DNA of 64,000 bases from Hyphomicrobium sp. D-2 (GCF_029872155.1 NZ_JARXLA010000002.1:806001-870000); one strand, 5' to 3'. Counted from the first letter of the stretch, positions 52,093 through 61,360 are shown. The notes: generated by a model from the sequence alone, not told the origin. Numbers and translations: made by a program.

Positions 52093-52323
52093 ATGGCCAT
52101 GGACGCCGGAGAGATTGAGCGCCTCATCAAGGCCCGCTTCCCCGACGCACAGGTCGAGATCCGCGACCTCGCGGGCGACGGCGACCATTACGCTGCCCAT
52201 GTTGTAACAGCCGAATTCAAGGGCAAGTCCCGCGTGCAGCAGCACCAATTGGTCTATGAGGCACTGGGTGGCCGCATGGGCGGCGAGCTTCACGCCCTGG
52301 CCCTCACTACGGGCTCAGAGTGA
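52093..52323 (+). CDS. BolA family protein
   Basis: 76 residues with the compact BolA fold: an N-terminal helix (AGEIERLIKARFPDAQVEIRD), beta strand with the conserved HYAAHVV, and KSRVQQHQLVYEALGG with the helix-turn containing the invariant His. BolA proteins partner with CGFS monothiol glutaredoxins in iron-sulfur cluster and iron regulation. The next gene encodes such a glutaredoxin, 157 bases away, so the partnership is expected here. AGGAG lies upstream of the ATG. It is short and lacks the Cys of BolA1-type members. Confidence 0.9.
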   Translation: MAMDAGEIERLIKARFPDAQVEIRDLAGDGDHYAAHVVTAEFKGKSRVQQHQLVYEALGGRMGGELHALALTTGSE

Positions 52324-52331
52324 GCTTTCGT

Positions 52332-52378
52332 TTTCAGCCCGGCAGCCGGCTTCCCGGAGGGAAGTCGCCGGGCTGAAA
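52332..52378. repeat. Dispersed imperfect hairpin repeat, copy D
   Basis: TTTCAGCCCGGCAGCCGGCT, then TCCC GGA GGGA, then AGTCGCCGGGCTGAAA, immediately after the bolA stop. The outer stem (CAGCCCGG/CCGGGCTG) differs from other copies but is complementary. Confidence 0.75.
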
Positions 52379-52480
52379 CAACATTGACTTCCCCGCGCCA
52401 ATCCACACATTGCGGTCTAGAAGCGGCGTGCTGACCTTGGTCAATGGCCGCAGCGAACTCGATCATATGGAATTGTCACG

Positions 52481-52837
52481 ATGAGCACCCCCCAGCAGGA
52501 CGTTGAAGACTGGATCCGCAAGACGATCGCCGCGAACGACGTCGTGCTGTTCATGAAGGGCAACAAGAACATGCCCCAGTGCGGTTTTTCGGCTCAGGTA
52601 GACCACATCCTGCGCGCGCTGAACGTCGACTTCAAGGACGTGAACGTGATGCAGGACATGTCGATCCGTGAGGGCATCAAGACGTTCTCGAACTGGCCGA
52701 CGATTCCCCAGCTCTACGTGAAGGGCGAGTTTATCGGCGGTTGCGACATCGTCCGCGAGATGCTGCAGGCAGGTGAGCTGACTGCGTTGTTCGACGACAG
52801 GGGCGTCAGCTACGACGCGAGCAAGCTGACGGCTTAA
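52481..52837 (+). CDS. grxD: Monothiol glutaredoxin, CGFS type
   Basis: 118 residues. The CGFS active site is in MPQCGFSAQ. Other hallmarks are VVLFMKGNKNMP, FSNWPTIPQLYVKGEFIGGCDI with cis-Pro TIP, and a helical C-terminus. It binds a [2Fe-2S] cluster with glutathione and passes it on, typically together with BolA. Following bolA, it completes the BolA-Grx4 module. An ATTGTCACG leader precedes the ATG. A repeat hairpin and a strong terminator follow. Confidence 0.96.
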   Translation: MSTPQQDVEDWIRKTIAANDVVLFMKGNKNMPQCGFSAQVDHILRALNVDFKDVNVMQDMSIREGIKTFSNWPTIPQLYVKGEFIGGCDIVREMLQAGELTALFDDRGVSYDASKLTA

Positions 52838-52843
52838 TTCTCG

Positions 52844-52887
52844 TTGCGCTTGGCGACTGCGCTCCGCGCAGCCGGCCTCCAAGCGCG
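52844..52887. repeat. Dispersed imperfect hairpin repeat, copy E
   Basis: TTGCGCTTGGCGACTGCG, CTC loop, CGCGCAGCCGGCCTCCAAGC. It keeps GGCGACT opposite AGCCGGCC but has its own outer stem GCTTGG/CCAAGC. Confidence 0.72.
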
Positions 52888-52903
52888 GAAGACACCAGAT
52901 CGG

Positions 52904-52937
52904 ACAAAGGGCGCCCGCGTGGCGCCCTTTGTTATTT
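52904..52937 (+). terminator. Intrinsic terminator of grxD
   Basis: ACAAAGGGCGCC (52904-52915) pairs perfectly with GGCGCCCTTTGT (52921-52932) around CGCGT, followed by TATTT. Confidence 0.9.
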
Positions 52938-53176
52938 CAGCCGTCTGAATGCGCCCGCGTATCGTTCCATCACTGAACAATCACCTCGCGAATCCGCAAT
53001 TCCCGCGCATAAATCCAAACAACTCCGCACACAAACGGGAACAAATCCCGCCGCGTGACTGCGCAGTCTCACTGCACACATCATCCGTCAGACTACAGCG
53101 AAACTGTCGTTGACAACGCATTGGCCAATCATATCCATGGGCCGTTTTGCGTAGAAATCGGCGCCAGGAGACGCAT

Positions 53177-53542
53177 ATGACGCGTACGACCGCCATGCTT
53201 ATGGCAGCAATTGCCGGCACACTAATCGCAGCAGGAATGACCAGCGCAATCCCCGCGTTCGCGGCGGATGACGACAAGCACTGGTACTTTGACGTCGAAA
53301 ACGACTCTAACGGCACTGTGAACGAGTTCCGCACCCAGGAAGACGGTGAGTGGAGCGAGAACTGGCTGTCGAACCGCCTTGAGCCCGGCGACAAGATCAA
53401 GCTCGACTTCGAGACGGATGAAGGTCAGTGCGAGGTCCGCACCCAAATTCACCTCACCGATGGCACGTTCTTTGATGCGCCCGTCGATTACTGCAAGGCC
53501 AAGACGCTCATCATTCAGAACAATACCCTGCTTTGGAAATAG
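53177..53542 (+). CDS. Small secreted protein, unknown function
   Basis: 121 residues with a signal peptide (about 1-34, ending AIPAFAAD), so it is likely periplasmic or secreted. The mature part is acidic and beta-rich: KHWYFDVENDSNGTVNEFRT, WLSNRLEPGDKIKLDF, QIHLTDGTFFDAPVDYC and TLIIQNNTLLWK. The two Cys (in QCEVRT and DYCKAK) could form a disulfide. CAGGAG precedes ATG 53177; an upstream in-frame start at 53147 is less likely. I do not recognise a family, and no partner is apparent. Confidence 0.74.
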   Translation: MTRTTAMLMAAIAGTLIAAGMTSAIPAFAADDDKHWYFDVENDSNGTVNEFRTQEDGEWSENWLSNRLEPGDKIKLDFETDEGQCEVRTQIHLTDGTFFDAPVDYCKAKTLIIQNNTLLWK

Positions 53543-53854
53543 TACTCTCCGGTATTGGTATTCGCTGTGAACGAAATGGGGCCGACGCCAAATCGGCCCC
53601 ACCACCAGCGGCCCGCAAAGAAATGCGCGTGGTGCGTTTCTCAGCACCTAAGCGCGTCTTGGGTTGTGGCCGATCCGAACCACCCCGTCTGCACCCACCA
53701 ATCCGTTTCGCGCTGTTGAACCTGGCGCGGCCCCACTTTTGCCGCCTGTGAGCCTTTGAGTAGGCTAACGCTTTAGGTGAGCACGCCGGTCTGCAACTGG
53801 CGCGGCGAAGTTCTGCGTGTGCAGCGGCACGGAAAACTGACGAGGGACGACACA
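53543..53854. other. Intergenic region before pqiA-like gene
   Basis: About 310 bases. A hairpin (TGGGGCCGA 53577-53585 with TCGGCCCCA 53593-53601) without T run may end the upstream transcript. No credible gene seen. Confidence 0.45.
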
Positions 53855-55066
53855 ATGCGCATCGGTGGCCGGCGCTTCCTGTTGAGCTTGGCCATCATCA
53901 GCGCCGCCGTGTGCCTCGCCCTCGGCATGACGCTGCCAATTCTGCGGCTCACCAAGTTCATCTTCTGGACCAGCGAATATTCGCTGCTCTCCACCGTCGG
54001 CGTACTCGTGCAGCAGGGGCAGACATTCCTCGCCACGGTCGTGTTCGTGTTCTCGATCCTGTTCCCGGTGGTGAAGCTGCTCTACCTGCTGCTGATCTCC
54101 ACCCTGCCCGCCGCAGAGTTGCGACGCCACTCACGCCGTCTGAAAGCCATTGAGTGGGTCGGCAAATGGTCGATGCACGATGTACTGGTGCTGGCGCTTA
54201 CGATCTTCTTCCTGAAAAGTCAGGGCATCTACGACGCCGCCAGCCTGCCCGCGGTCTATTTCTTCACCGCCGGCGTGGCGCTGATGATCCTGTCATATGC
54301 GTGGCTGAAGACCGATGTCAGCTATGCCGCCGGACAACCGCCGCCGCTGGAAATGCCGCGCCAGCTTTCGGCCATGCGCAACTTCCTGCTCAGCTTCCTC
54401 ATCATCCTGGCGACGGTATTCTTCGCCCTCGGCATCATCCTGCCGGTGATCCGCTTCACCACCGTCTATGTGTGGACCAACGAGCACTCGATCGCGACCA
54501 TCATCTGGGCGCTCTATGAAAACAGCGAATACTTCCTGTGCGCCGTCGTGTTCGCGGTGTCGATCTTCTTCCCGTTCCTGAAGCTGTTCTACCTGCTGAC
54601 GCTGGTGACATCGCCGGACCTATCGCCGGAGTTCCGCCGGCGCTCGTTCTCGACCATGGAATGGCTGGGCCGCTATTCGATGACCGACGTGATGGTGCTG
54701 GCGCTGATGATCTTCTACGTCAATTCGTCGGGCTATACGGAAGCCGTGGTGATGCCGGGCGTCTACTTCTTTGCGGCTTCCGCCATCATCACCATGCTCG
54801 CCTACGGCTGGGCCAACACCGTGCCACCGCGCAGCAGCGCAACCGAGGCAGCTGCCGCGTTAGCAACGGCCGATGCCCGGGATGATGCTTCTGTCGCGAC
54901 ATCACATGACGGCTCCCAGGCTGCCGGTTACGCTTTGCCCGAGGTTGCGTCAGCGCACGCAATGCAGCCCGCAACCACGGCTCCCACCAACGCCGCCAGT
55001 CAGGTTGTCACGCTGCCCACCAATCCCGGCCGCCGTTATCGCCCCAGCACCGAGCCAGCGGAATAA
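53855..55066 (+). CDS. PqiA family inner-membrane protein
   Basis: 403 residues with two homologous halves, each with helices resembling ALGMTLPILRLTKFIFWTSE / ALGIILPVIRFTTVYVWTNE, the PqiA (paraquat-inducible protein A) signature. The matched pair SILFPVVKLLYLLLISTLP / SIFFPFLKLFYLLTLVTSP confirms the internal duplication. PqiA belongs with the PqiBC/MCE lipid-transport system, but no pqiB or pqiC gene lies here. The tail is Ala/Ser/Thr-rich. ATG 53855 has AGGGA at 9 bases; a GTG at 53777 would add 26 unlikely residues. Confidence 0.86.
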   Translation: MRIGGRRFLLSLAIISAAVCLALGMTLPILRLTKFIFWTSEYSLLSTVGVLVQQGQTFLATVVFVFSILFPVVKLLYLLLISTLPAAELRRHSRRLKAIEWVGKWSMHDVLVLALTIFFLKSQGIYDAASLPAVYFFTAGVALMILSYAWLKTDVSYAAGQPPPLEMPRQLSAMRNFLLSFLIILATVFFALGIILPVIRFTTVYVWTNEHSIATIIWALYENSEYFLCAVVFAVSIFFPFLKLFYLLTLVTSPDLSPEFRRRSFSTMEWLGRYSMTDVMVLALMIFYVNSSGYTEAVVMPGVYFFAASAIITMLAYGWANTVPPRSSATEAAAALATADARDDASVATSHDGSQAAGYALPEVASAHAMQPATTAPTNAASQVVTLPTNPGRRYRPSTEPAE

Positions 55067-55227
55067 CTAGCCGCCTGAACGACGTCCGCAGGCGCAACCC
55101 GGAATACATCCGTCGCCATAATGCCCAATTCTGCGTTGCAAATCGCCGACCGGAGCATAACAACAATAGTATTTTGATCAGAGCGACGACCCACACCGGT
55201 CGTGTTGCCCTCTGAGGGGAAGATACC

Positions 55228-56865
55228 ATGTTCGATACCTTGCGCCTTTGGGCCGACTGGTTTTGGCGTTTTTTTCAAGACACCTTCGGCGCTCGACCGG
55301 ACCCAGACCTCAAAGCATGGATCGAATTTGCCGCTGCGCTGATTTCCGTTGCGAGCTTTGCCAAGCTTCTCCACTGGTTCTTTGTTACCCGCAAGCGCGA
55401 CGATGCGCGTGATGAAACCCTCAAAGACGTGCAACGGCAGCTTCAGGAAAGTCAGCGCCAGCAGGATGCCACTGCACGCATTGTCGATCGCCTTATCCGC
55501 CAAGCCGGGGCCACGCCTCCCGACGCCATGCAACAGCAGGCGTTGACGCAAGCGGTCGCCGACGTCGAGGCCCGCGCCGCTCAGGGCGACGCACGCATGC
55601 AGCGGGTGACCGAACTGCTGGCCGCCGGAGAGACGGATGACGCCCTTGATTTGCTGGAACAGGACGCCGAGGAAGAAGCGAAAAAGCGAGACATCGCGGC
55701 CCAGACCGCCGCGGCCCGCTTCCGGTATGTCGGTACCCTCGCGCGGCTGTCGGACCCCAGGCGGGCGCGTGTTGCGCTCGCCAAGGCCGTCGAACTCGAT
55801 CCGGATAATGCCGAAGGACAGGTCGCCTATGGTCACGCAATGCTCAGAGCTGGCTCGCTGCCGGCGGCCGCCAACGCATTCGAAAAAGTGCTTTCCCTAA
55901 GTAATAAAGGTATCGATCCCCACGACGAGTTCTGGGCGCGCATAGGCCTCGGCAACGTGTTCGTTGCCGAGGGTAACCTCACCGACGCCCTCAAAGCCTT
56001 CGGCGATAGCCGCACAGTTGCAGAACGCCTCGCCAACGCCGACCCCGGCAATGCAGGATGGCAGCGCGATCTCTCCGTGTCCTACGACAATATCGGCGAC
56101 GTGCTCGTTGCCCAGGGCAACCTCAACGACGCCCTCAAGGCTTACCGCGACAGCCTCGCCATCGCAGAACGCCTCGCCAACGCCGCCCCCGGCAATGCCC
56201 AATGGCAGCGCGATCTCTCCGTCTCCTACGGCCATATTGGCGACGTGCTCGTCGCCCAGGGCAACCTCACCGACGCCCTCAAAACTTTCCGTGACAGCCT
56301 CACCATCACAGAACGCCTCGCCGACGCTGACCCCGGCAATGCAGGATGGCAGCGCGATCTCTCCGTCTCCTACGACCATATTGGCGACGTGCTCGTCGCC
56401 CAGGGCAACCTCACCGACGCCCTCAGAACTTTCCGTGACAGCCTCACCATCACAGAACGCCTCGCCGACGCTGACCCCGACAATGCAGGATGGCAGCGCG
56501 ATCTCTCCGTCTCCTACGACCATATTGGCGACGTGCTCGTCGCCCAGGGCAACCTCACCGACGCCCTCAGAACTTTCCGCGACAGCCTCGCCATCGCAGA
56601 ACGCCTTTCCAACGCTGACCCCGACAATGCCCGTGGGCTGGTCGACCTGGCTGTGAGCTATGGCAAATTGGGCGGAGTTCATCGAGCCATGAATGATAAC
56701 GAGGCGGCCTTGCGCCTGCTCAAAACAGGCCGCGGAATTATAGCCCCGCTCGCTGAGCGCACTGGCCATCCTCAATGGCGCGGGTTCCTGCAGACGTTCG
56801 ACAACGATATCGCCGCGATTGAAAGCGCGGGCGCACCGAATGAAAAGGTGAAAGAAGAGACCTGA
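55228..56865 (+). CDS. TPR repeat protein with membrane anchor
   Basis: 545 residues. A membrane helix lies near 32-52 (EFAAALISVASFAKLLHWFF). A coiled coil follows at about 53-90 (RDDARDETLKDVQRQLQESQ), then TPR-type helices. Residues from about 244 form five tandem 48-residue units, e.g. VLVAQGNLTDALKTFRDSL and QWQRDLSVSYGHIGD-like ends. Units three and four are nearly identical in DNA. TPR stacks bind other proteins; the partner is unknown. AGGGGA precedes the ATG. A hairpin repeat and a terminator follow. Confidence 0.86.
   Translation: MFDTLRLWADWFWRFFQDTFGARPDPDLKAWIEFAAALISVASFAKLLHWFFVTRKRDDARDETLKDVQRQLQESQRQQDATARIVDRLIRQAGATPPDAMQQQALTQAVADVEARAAQGDARMQRVTELLAAGETDDALDLLEQDAEEEAKKRDIAAQTAAARFRYVGTLARLSDPRRARVALAKAVELDPDNAEGQVAYGHAMLRAGSLPAAANAFEKVLSLSNKGIDPHDEFWARIGLGNVFVAEGNLTDALKAFGDSRTVAERLANADPGNAGWQRDLSVSYDNIGDVLVAQGNLNDALKAYRDSLAIAERLANAAPGNAQWQRDLSVSYGHIGDVLVAQGNLTDALKTFRDSLTITERLADADPGNAGWQRDLSVSYDHIGDVLVAQGNLTDALRTFRDSLTITERLADADPDNAGWQRDLSVSYDHIGDVLVAQGNLTDALRTFRDSLAIAERLSNADPDNARGLVDLAVSYGKLGGVHRAMNDNEAALRLLKTGRGIIAPLAERTGHPQWRGFLQTFDNDIAAIESAGAPNEKVKEET
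55957..56676 (+). repeat. Five tandem 144-bp coding repeats
   Basis: Units start at 55957, 56101, 56245, 56389 and 56533, each 48 codons. Units at 56245 and 56389 differ at only a few positions, which suggests recent duplication or gene conversion and possible copy-number variation. Confidence 0.88.
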
Positions 56866-56890
56866 AGTCTGCAGATACGCCGCACCCATT

Positions 56891-56931
56891 CGCGTTGGCG
56901 GCCGGCTCTCCGGAGGAGAGTCGCCAGCGCG
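56891..56931. repeat. Dispersed imperfect hairpin repeat, copy F
   Basis: CGCGTTGGCGGCCGGCTCTC, CGGA loop, GGAGAGTCGCCAGCGCG, after the TPR gene stop. Reverse orientation of the family. Confidence 0.75.
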
Positions 56932-56949
56932 CAAAAAAGCACAAAACAA

Positions 56950-56977
56950 AAAAGGCCCCCGAAACCGGGGGCCTTTT
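56950..56977. terminator. Bidirectional terminator between TPR gene and rpsD
   Basis: AAAAGGCCCCC (56950-56960) pairs with GGGGGCCTTTT (56967-56977) around GAAACC, between convergent genes. Confidence 0.9.
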
Positions 56978-57019
56978 GAAATTCGTTACAGGCGATCGGC
57001 GTGCGATCAATCCCGTCAA

Positions 57020-57637
57020 CTAGCGCGAGTAGAACTCGACGACCAGGTTCGGTTCCATGTGCACCGGATACGGCACATCCGACAGGGTCGGCACGCGCAC
57101 GTACTTGGCGGTCATGCGGCCGTGGTCGACTTCCAGATAATCCGGCACGTCGCGCTCGGCGCTCTTGACGGCTTCCAGAACCATTGGCAGCTGACGCGAC
57201 TTCTCGCGCACTTCAACAACGTCGCCAACCTTGACGCGATAGCTCGACACCGTCACGCGGCGGCCGTTGACCAGCACGTGGCCATGGCTGACGAACTGAC
57301 GAGCAGCGAACACGGTCGGCACAAACTTGGCGCGATACACGACGGCGTCCAGGCGGCGCTCCAGCAGGCCGATGATGAGCTCGGAGGTCGAACCCTTCAT
57401 GCGCGAAGCTTCAACGTAGATCTTGTGGAACTGGCGCTCGTTGAGGTTCGCGTAGTAGCCCTTCAGCTTCTGCTTCGCCTTGAGCTGCTGACCGTAGTCG
57501 GACAGCTTCTGCATGCGGCGTTCGCCGTGCTGGCCGGGACGCGACTCACGGCGATTGATCGGGCTCTTGGGACGGCCCCAGATGTTCTCGCCGAGACGAC
57601 GATCGATCTTGTACTTGGCGCGAATGCGCTTGGTCAT
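57020..57637 (-). CDS. rpsD: 30S ribosomal protein S4
   Basis: A 205-residue ribosomal protein that initiates 30S assembly on 16S rRNA. It opens [21 protein letters not shown]. The central S4 RNA-binding domain is [35 protein letters not shown], and the C-terminus reads [12 protein letters not shown]. The frame extends to 57832, but ATG 57637 with GGAG at 9 bases gives the standard protein. It lies alone here, not in the alpha operon, as in other alphaproteobacteria. Confidence 0.97.
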   Translation of the reverse strand: MTKRIRAKYKIDRRLGENIWGRPKSPINRRESRPGQHGERRMQKLSDYGQQLKAKQKLKGYYANLNERQFHKIYVEASRMKGSTSELIIGLLERRLDAVVYRAKFVPTVFAARQFVSHGHVLVNGRRVTVSSYRVKVGDVVEVREKSRQLPMVLEAVKSAERDVPDYLEVDHGRMTAKYVRVPTLSDVPYPVHMEPNLVVEFYSR

Positions 57638-57943
57638 GTAACAGCACTCCAGCGGGTTGCTTGATGTGGCTTGGAGCGCCCCCTCCTCTGCACTCACGGC
57701 CTCCGACCAGGAAGCCTTAGAGCGCCGACAGGCAGCCCCGAAAGGCCGCCACAGGTGCGCAATGAAAAACACGGGCCCGATAGTCTGGCCCGCGTCAACC
57801 GGCTTGATACAGACAGGCGGTGGCCCCGTCAACCGTCTACACCGGAAAAGACAAAGAGAAAAAGGCAGGAGAATCAGCGAGGGCGGTCAGATATCGCCCC
57901 CGTTAGCCAAGCGGCGCGCCCCCAGGACGCGCCGTATTATTAA
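57638..57943. other. Intergenic region upstream of rpsD
   Basis: About 305 bases between a secreted-protein gene and rpsD, both minus strand. It should hold the rpsD promoter and leader. I found no convincing S4-binding leader structure, terminator or gene. Confidence 0.45.
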
Positions 57944-58588
57944 TTATTCCGCGGTGGTCTTGGGAACGACCGTGGTGGAGCCCGTCGCCGCAGCGCTGCC
58001 GCTGGCCGGCTTGTCGCTGGAAGCCAGGGCCGGGCCAGACTTCACATAGGCCGCGATCATCTCCTTGACCTTTTCCTTCTGCTCGGCGGAGCAGGTCTGG
58101 GTGTTTTTCTGGGCTTCTTCCGCGACCACGACTTCCTTGTCGGTGCCCTCGCCTTCGCCCTTCTCGACCAGCTTGATGCGGCCCGTCAGCAGCATAACCA
58201 CAGTGAGGTGCAGCTGATTGATGTAGACGATCTGCTGCGGCGACCAGCGCTTGGAATCCAGATGGCGGCGCATCAGCGAATTGTGATTGTCGCCCTGCTC
58301 CTTGGCCAGACCGCAGGCCTGCGCATGGGCCGACAGACGGCCGGCGCGGATCACTTCGCGCGCAACATCAAGCGGAACCTGCACTTCATCGCGCTTGGAC
58401 TTGTCGATCAGGATCGTCTCACCGTTCGGCTTGGTGAAGCGCTCCGGCGTGAGGGTCCAGGAATACTCCATGAACGTGCGCGTGGCCTTCTCGCTCAATT
58501 CCTGAGCGCTGGCGGGGGCCGACAACATTGCGGGAGCAACGGCTGCCATGCATACCAAACCCCTCCCCGCCCATTTCATGATCCGCAT
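57944..58588 (-). CDS. Secreted protein, unknown function
   Basis: 214 residues with a signal peptide (MKWAGRGLVCMAAVAPAM to ASAQ). The mature part is mostly helical: KATRTFMEYSWTLTPERFT, then VPLDVAREVIRAGRLSAHAQACG, RRHLDSKRWSPQQIVYINQLH and VVMLLTGRIKLVE. A charged segment and an Ala/Ser/Thr-rich tail end it. Two Cys are visible in the mature region (QACGLAK and TQTCSAEQ). I do not recognise the family. A second ATG three codons in is an alternative start. It is read in the same direction as trmJ, 120 bases away. Confidence 0.74.
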   Translation of the reverse strand: MRIMKWAGRGLVCMAAVAPAMLSAPASAQELSEKATRTFMEYSWTLTPERFTKPNGETILIDKSKRDEVQVPLDVAREVIRAGRLSAHAQACGLAKEQGDNHNSLMRRHLDSKRWSPQQIVYINQLHLTVVMLLTGRIKLVEKGEGEGTDKEVVVAEEAQKNTQTCSAEQKEKVKEMIAAYVKSGPALASSDKPASGSAAATGSTTVVPKTTAE

Positions 58589-58708
58589 CTCAAAAACCGT
58601 CCCTGCTTATCTTGTTTACTTTTGGCCGCCGCCAATATGCGGTCGGCAGCAGTAATCCGCCCACTCTAGGCGCATCGCTCATCTCAAAACTTGGCCTAAT
58701 AATGGCGG

Positions 58709-59971
58709 TCAGTTTGACCCCCTGCGGGCATCTCCCTTGCCTTTCGACAGAGTTGCAACAATGCCACGCAACGTGCGCACCTCCTGCTCGGTGGCCCCCA
58801 TGCGGGTAAACATCGTGCGGATATTACGCTCGACCGTTGCACGTTTATGCGGCGGATTGAAGAACCCCATCCGCTCCAATTCCCGTTCTAAATGGGCAAA
58901 AAAGCCGAACAGCTCGTCCTTTGTGGCCGCCCGGTCGCGGCCAAGGTTGAGCCCCGCCTCCAGCGGCTTCTCATAGGTTGTAACACGACCCAAACTCTGG
59001 GCCCCGCTACCCCGCATCCACTCGTAGCCGAGGATCAGTACCGCCTGCGCGAGGTTGAGAGAGGCGAAACGAGAATTTACCGGAATCATAATAAGTGCGT
59101 CGGCGTTTGCTACTTCCGATGTCTCAAGCCCAGAACGCTCGCGCCCAAATAGAATTCCGCAGCGTTCTCCAGCCGCGATTCGGCGGCGCATCTCCTCAAT
59201 GGCCTCCAGCGGCGTCATCACCGGCTTGCGCAGATCACGCTGCCGCGCCGTCGTGGCGGCCAACCAGTTGACGTCGGCGATAGCGCTGTCGAGCCCGTCA
59301 TGGCTCACCGCATCATCGATGATGTAGTTGGCGCCCGATGCGGCCACACGCGCCTTTTCGTTGGGCCAGCCGTCGCGCGGCGCCACCAGCCGCAGATCAT
59401 CGAGACCGAAGTTCGCCATCGCACGCGCCACCATGCCGACGTTGTCGGCAAGTTGTGGCTCCATCAGAATGACTGAAGGCGTTTCGCCCGCGCCGGCAAA
59501 AGCGCTGCCCTGCACGTTGGCGCGCCGGATGCCGTGGCGCAGCTTGCGCAGCACACGCCGGGCCCAGAACCAGTATTCCTCGCCCGCCCAGTTCCGTTCC
59601 AGCGTTTCCAGGTTCGGCGTATGCAGCACGCCTTCGCCCTGTCCCACCAGCCGGACCGCGCCATTGCCGACCACAATCTCGGCATGCCGCGCGATGAACG
59701 TGTCGAGGGTGTCGATGCCTTCCGATTCGGTGCGCCGGCGGCAGCCAGGACAGGTCGCGCCATCCGCCTCACAGCGCAGTTCGGCGCAATAGGTGAGCAG
59801 CGGCTCCAGCGTGTCGCGGTCGAGCCCCGGCATGCCCAGCTCGGCCAGCCCCACGTCGATCGTGCGTTCATGGCAGACCTGCACGACATCGCTCAGCGGC
59901 CGCCCGCTATCGCCGACCATTGGCACAGGGTGGCCTTGGGGGCCGTTCGTGATAGTAACCGTGGGACTCAA
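58709..59971 (-). CDS. TrmJ-like SPOUT RNA methyltransferase with Cys-rich N-terminal extension
   Basis: 420 residues. The C-terminal 255 or so are a TrmJ-type SPOUT domain: VILMEPQLADNVGMVARAMANFGLDDLRLV, LFGRERSGLETSEVANADALI and SLNLAQAVLILGYEW with the knotted AdoMet site. This group 2'-O-methylates tRNA position 32. The first 160 residues form an unusual added region with cysteines at 33, 62, 67, 74 and 77 (YCAELRC, CPGC), resembling a zinc ribbon. The TTG start at 59971 has AAAGG upstream; ATG 59920 would shorten the extension by 17. It is divergent from icd. Confidence 0.85.
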   Translation of the reverse strand: MSPTVTITNGPQGHPVPMVGDSGRPLSDVVQVCHERTIDVGLAELGMPGLDRDTLEPLLTYCAELRCEADGATCPGCRRRTESEGIDTLDTFIARHAEIVVGNGAVRLVGQGEGVLHTPNLETLERNWAGEEYWFWARRVLRKLRHGIRRANVQGSAFAGAGETPSVILMEPQLADNVGMVARAMANFGLDDLRLVAPRDGWPNEKARVAASGANYIIDDAVSHDGLDSAIADVNWLAATTARQRDLRKPVMTPLEAIEEMRRRIAAGERCGILFGRERSGLETSEVANADALIMIPVNSRFASLNLAQAVLILGYEWMRGSGAQSLGRVTTYEKPLEAGLNLGRDRAATKDELFGFFAHLERELERMGFFNPPHKRATVERNIRTMFTRMGATEQEVRTLRGIVATLSKGKGDARRGSN

Positions 59972-60060
59972 AGGGACGCCTTTGTTCTCTTGTTGCGGCG
60001 CAGCACTAACGATATGGTGCCGCGCTTAATTCCCAGCCCCGCACTCTATTCGAGGCCCCT

Positions 60061-61281
60061 ATGCAGAAGATCAAGGTAACTGGAACCGTCGTCGAACTCG
60101 ACGGCGACGAGATGACCCGCATCATCTGGAAGCTTATCAAGGACAAGCTCATCCATCCCTACCTCGACCTGCCACTCGAATACTACGACCTCTCGATCCA
60201 GAATCGCGACGCGACCAGCGATCAGGTCACCGTCGATGCCGCCAACGCCATCAAGAAGCACGGCGTGGGCGTGAAGTGCGCGACCATCACGCCTGATGAG
60301 GCGCGCGTCAAAGAGTTCAACCTGAAGGAAATGTGGAAAAGCCCCAACGGCACCATCCGCAACATCCTTGGCGGCGTCATTTTCCGCGAACCGATCATCT
60401 GCGGCAACGTCCCTCGCCTCGTGCCCGGCTGGACGCAGCCCATCGTTATCGGCCGCCACGCATTCGGCGATCAGTATCGCGCCACCGACTTTCGCTTCCC
60501 CGGCAAGGGCACGCTGACGATCAAGTTCGTCGGCGAGGACGGCGAGACGATCGAGCGCGAAGTCTACAAGTCGCCGGGCTCTGGCGTCGCGATGGCGATG
60601 TTCAATCTCGACGATTCCATTCGCGAGTTCGCGCGCGCCACGTTCAACTACGCGCTGAACCGCAACTATCCGGCCTATCTCTCAACCAAGAACACCATCC
60701 TGAAATCCTACGACGGCCGCTTCAAGGATCTGTTCCAGGAAGTGTTCGACGCCGAGTTCAAGGCCGAGTTTGACAAGCGCAAGCTGTGGTACGAGCACCG
60801 CCTCATCGACGACATGGTGGCCTCGGCGCTCAAGTGGTCCGGCGGCTACGTGTGGGCATGTAAGAACTACGATGGCGACGTGCAGTCCGACATCGTTGCG
60901 CAGGGCTTCGGTTCGCTCGGCCTGATGACCAGCGTGCTGATGACGCCGGACGGCAAGACCGTCGAAGCAGAAGCCGCGCACGGCACCGTCACCCGGCACT
61001 ATCGTGAGCACGAGAAGGGCAAGGAAACTTCGACCAACTCCATCGCGTCGATCTTCGCCTGGTCGCGCGCGCTCGCCCATCGCGCCAAGCTGGATGACAA
61101 CGCGGAGCTGGCAAAGTTCGCCGCCTCGCTTGAGAAGGTGTGCATCCGCACCGTCGAGTCCGGTTACATGACCAAGGATCTCGCGCTGCTGGTCGGCGAT
61201 CGCCAGAACTGGCTGTCCACCACCGGCTTCCTCGACAAGGTGGACGAGATCTTGAAGGTTGAGATGGGCGTCACCGCCTGA
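60061..61281 (+). CDS. icd: Isocitrate dehydrogenase, NADP-dependent, dimeric
   Basis: 406 residues of the eukaryote-like dimeric Icd common in alphaproteobacteria. Substrate and metal motifs are visible: [54 protein letters not shown] and [23 protein letters not shown], with the cofactor region [17 protein letters not shown]. It converts isocitrate to 2-oxoglutarate in the TCA cycle and competes with AceA for isocitrate. GAGG lies just upstream of the ATG. A strong terminator follows. Confidence 0.97.
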   Translation: MQKIKVTGTVVELDGDEMTRIIWKLIKDKLIHPYLDLPLEYYDLSIQNRDATSDQVTVDAANAIKKHGVGVKCATITPDEARVKEFNLKEMWKSPNGTIRNILGGVIFREPIICGNVPRLVPGWTQPIVIGRHAFGDQYRATDFRFPGKGTLTIKFVGEDGETIEREVYKSPGSGVAMAMFNLDDSIREFARATFNYALNRNYPAYLSTKNTILKSYDGRFKDLFQEVFDAEFKAEFDKRKLWYEHRLIDDMVASALKWSGGYVWACKNYDGDVQSDIVAQGFGSLGLMTSVLMTPDGKTVEAEAAHGTVTRHYREHEKGKETSTNSIASIFAWSRALAHRAKLDDNAELAKFAASLEKVCIRTVESGYMTKDLALLVGDRQNWLSTTGFLDKVDEILKVEMGVTA

Positions 61282-61317
61282 TTGATCGACGCTCGGCACA
61301 TTGCGCCATCGACTCAA

Positions 61318-61360
61318 TAAAAAAGCGGTCCGAACCATTGGCGTTCGGACCGCTTTTCCT
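61318..61360. terminator. Bidirectional terminator after icd
   Basis: AAAAGCGGTCCGAA (61321-61334) pairs perfectly with TTCGGACCGCTTTT (61344-61357), between convergent icd and alaS. Confidence 0.92.

Larger units (their letters stand above)
52838..53176. other. Intergenic region after grxD
   Basis: About 340 bases. It contains repeat copy E (52844-52887) and the terminator at 52904-52937. The rest must hold the promoter of the next gene; nothing else was seen. Confidence 0.5.

Noticed and set aside
55897-56949. 350-codon minus-strand frame with repeated motif
   Set aside because: Its regular VSVGEAFCDGEAV repeats are the reverse reading of the TPR coding repeats, not an independent gene.
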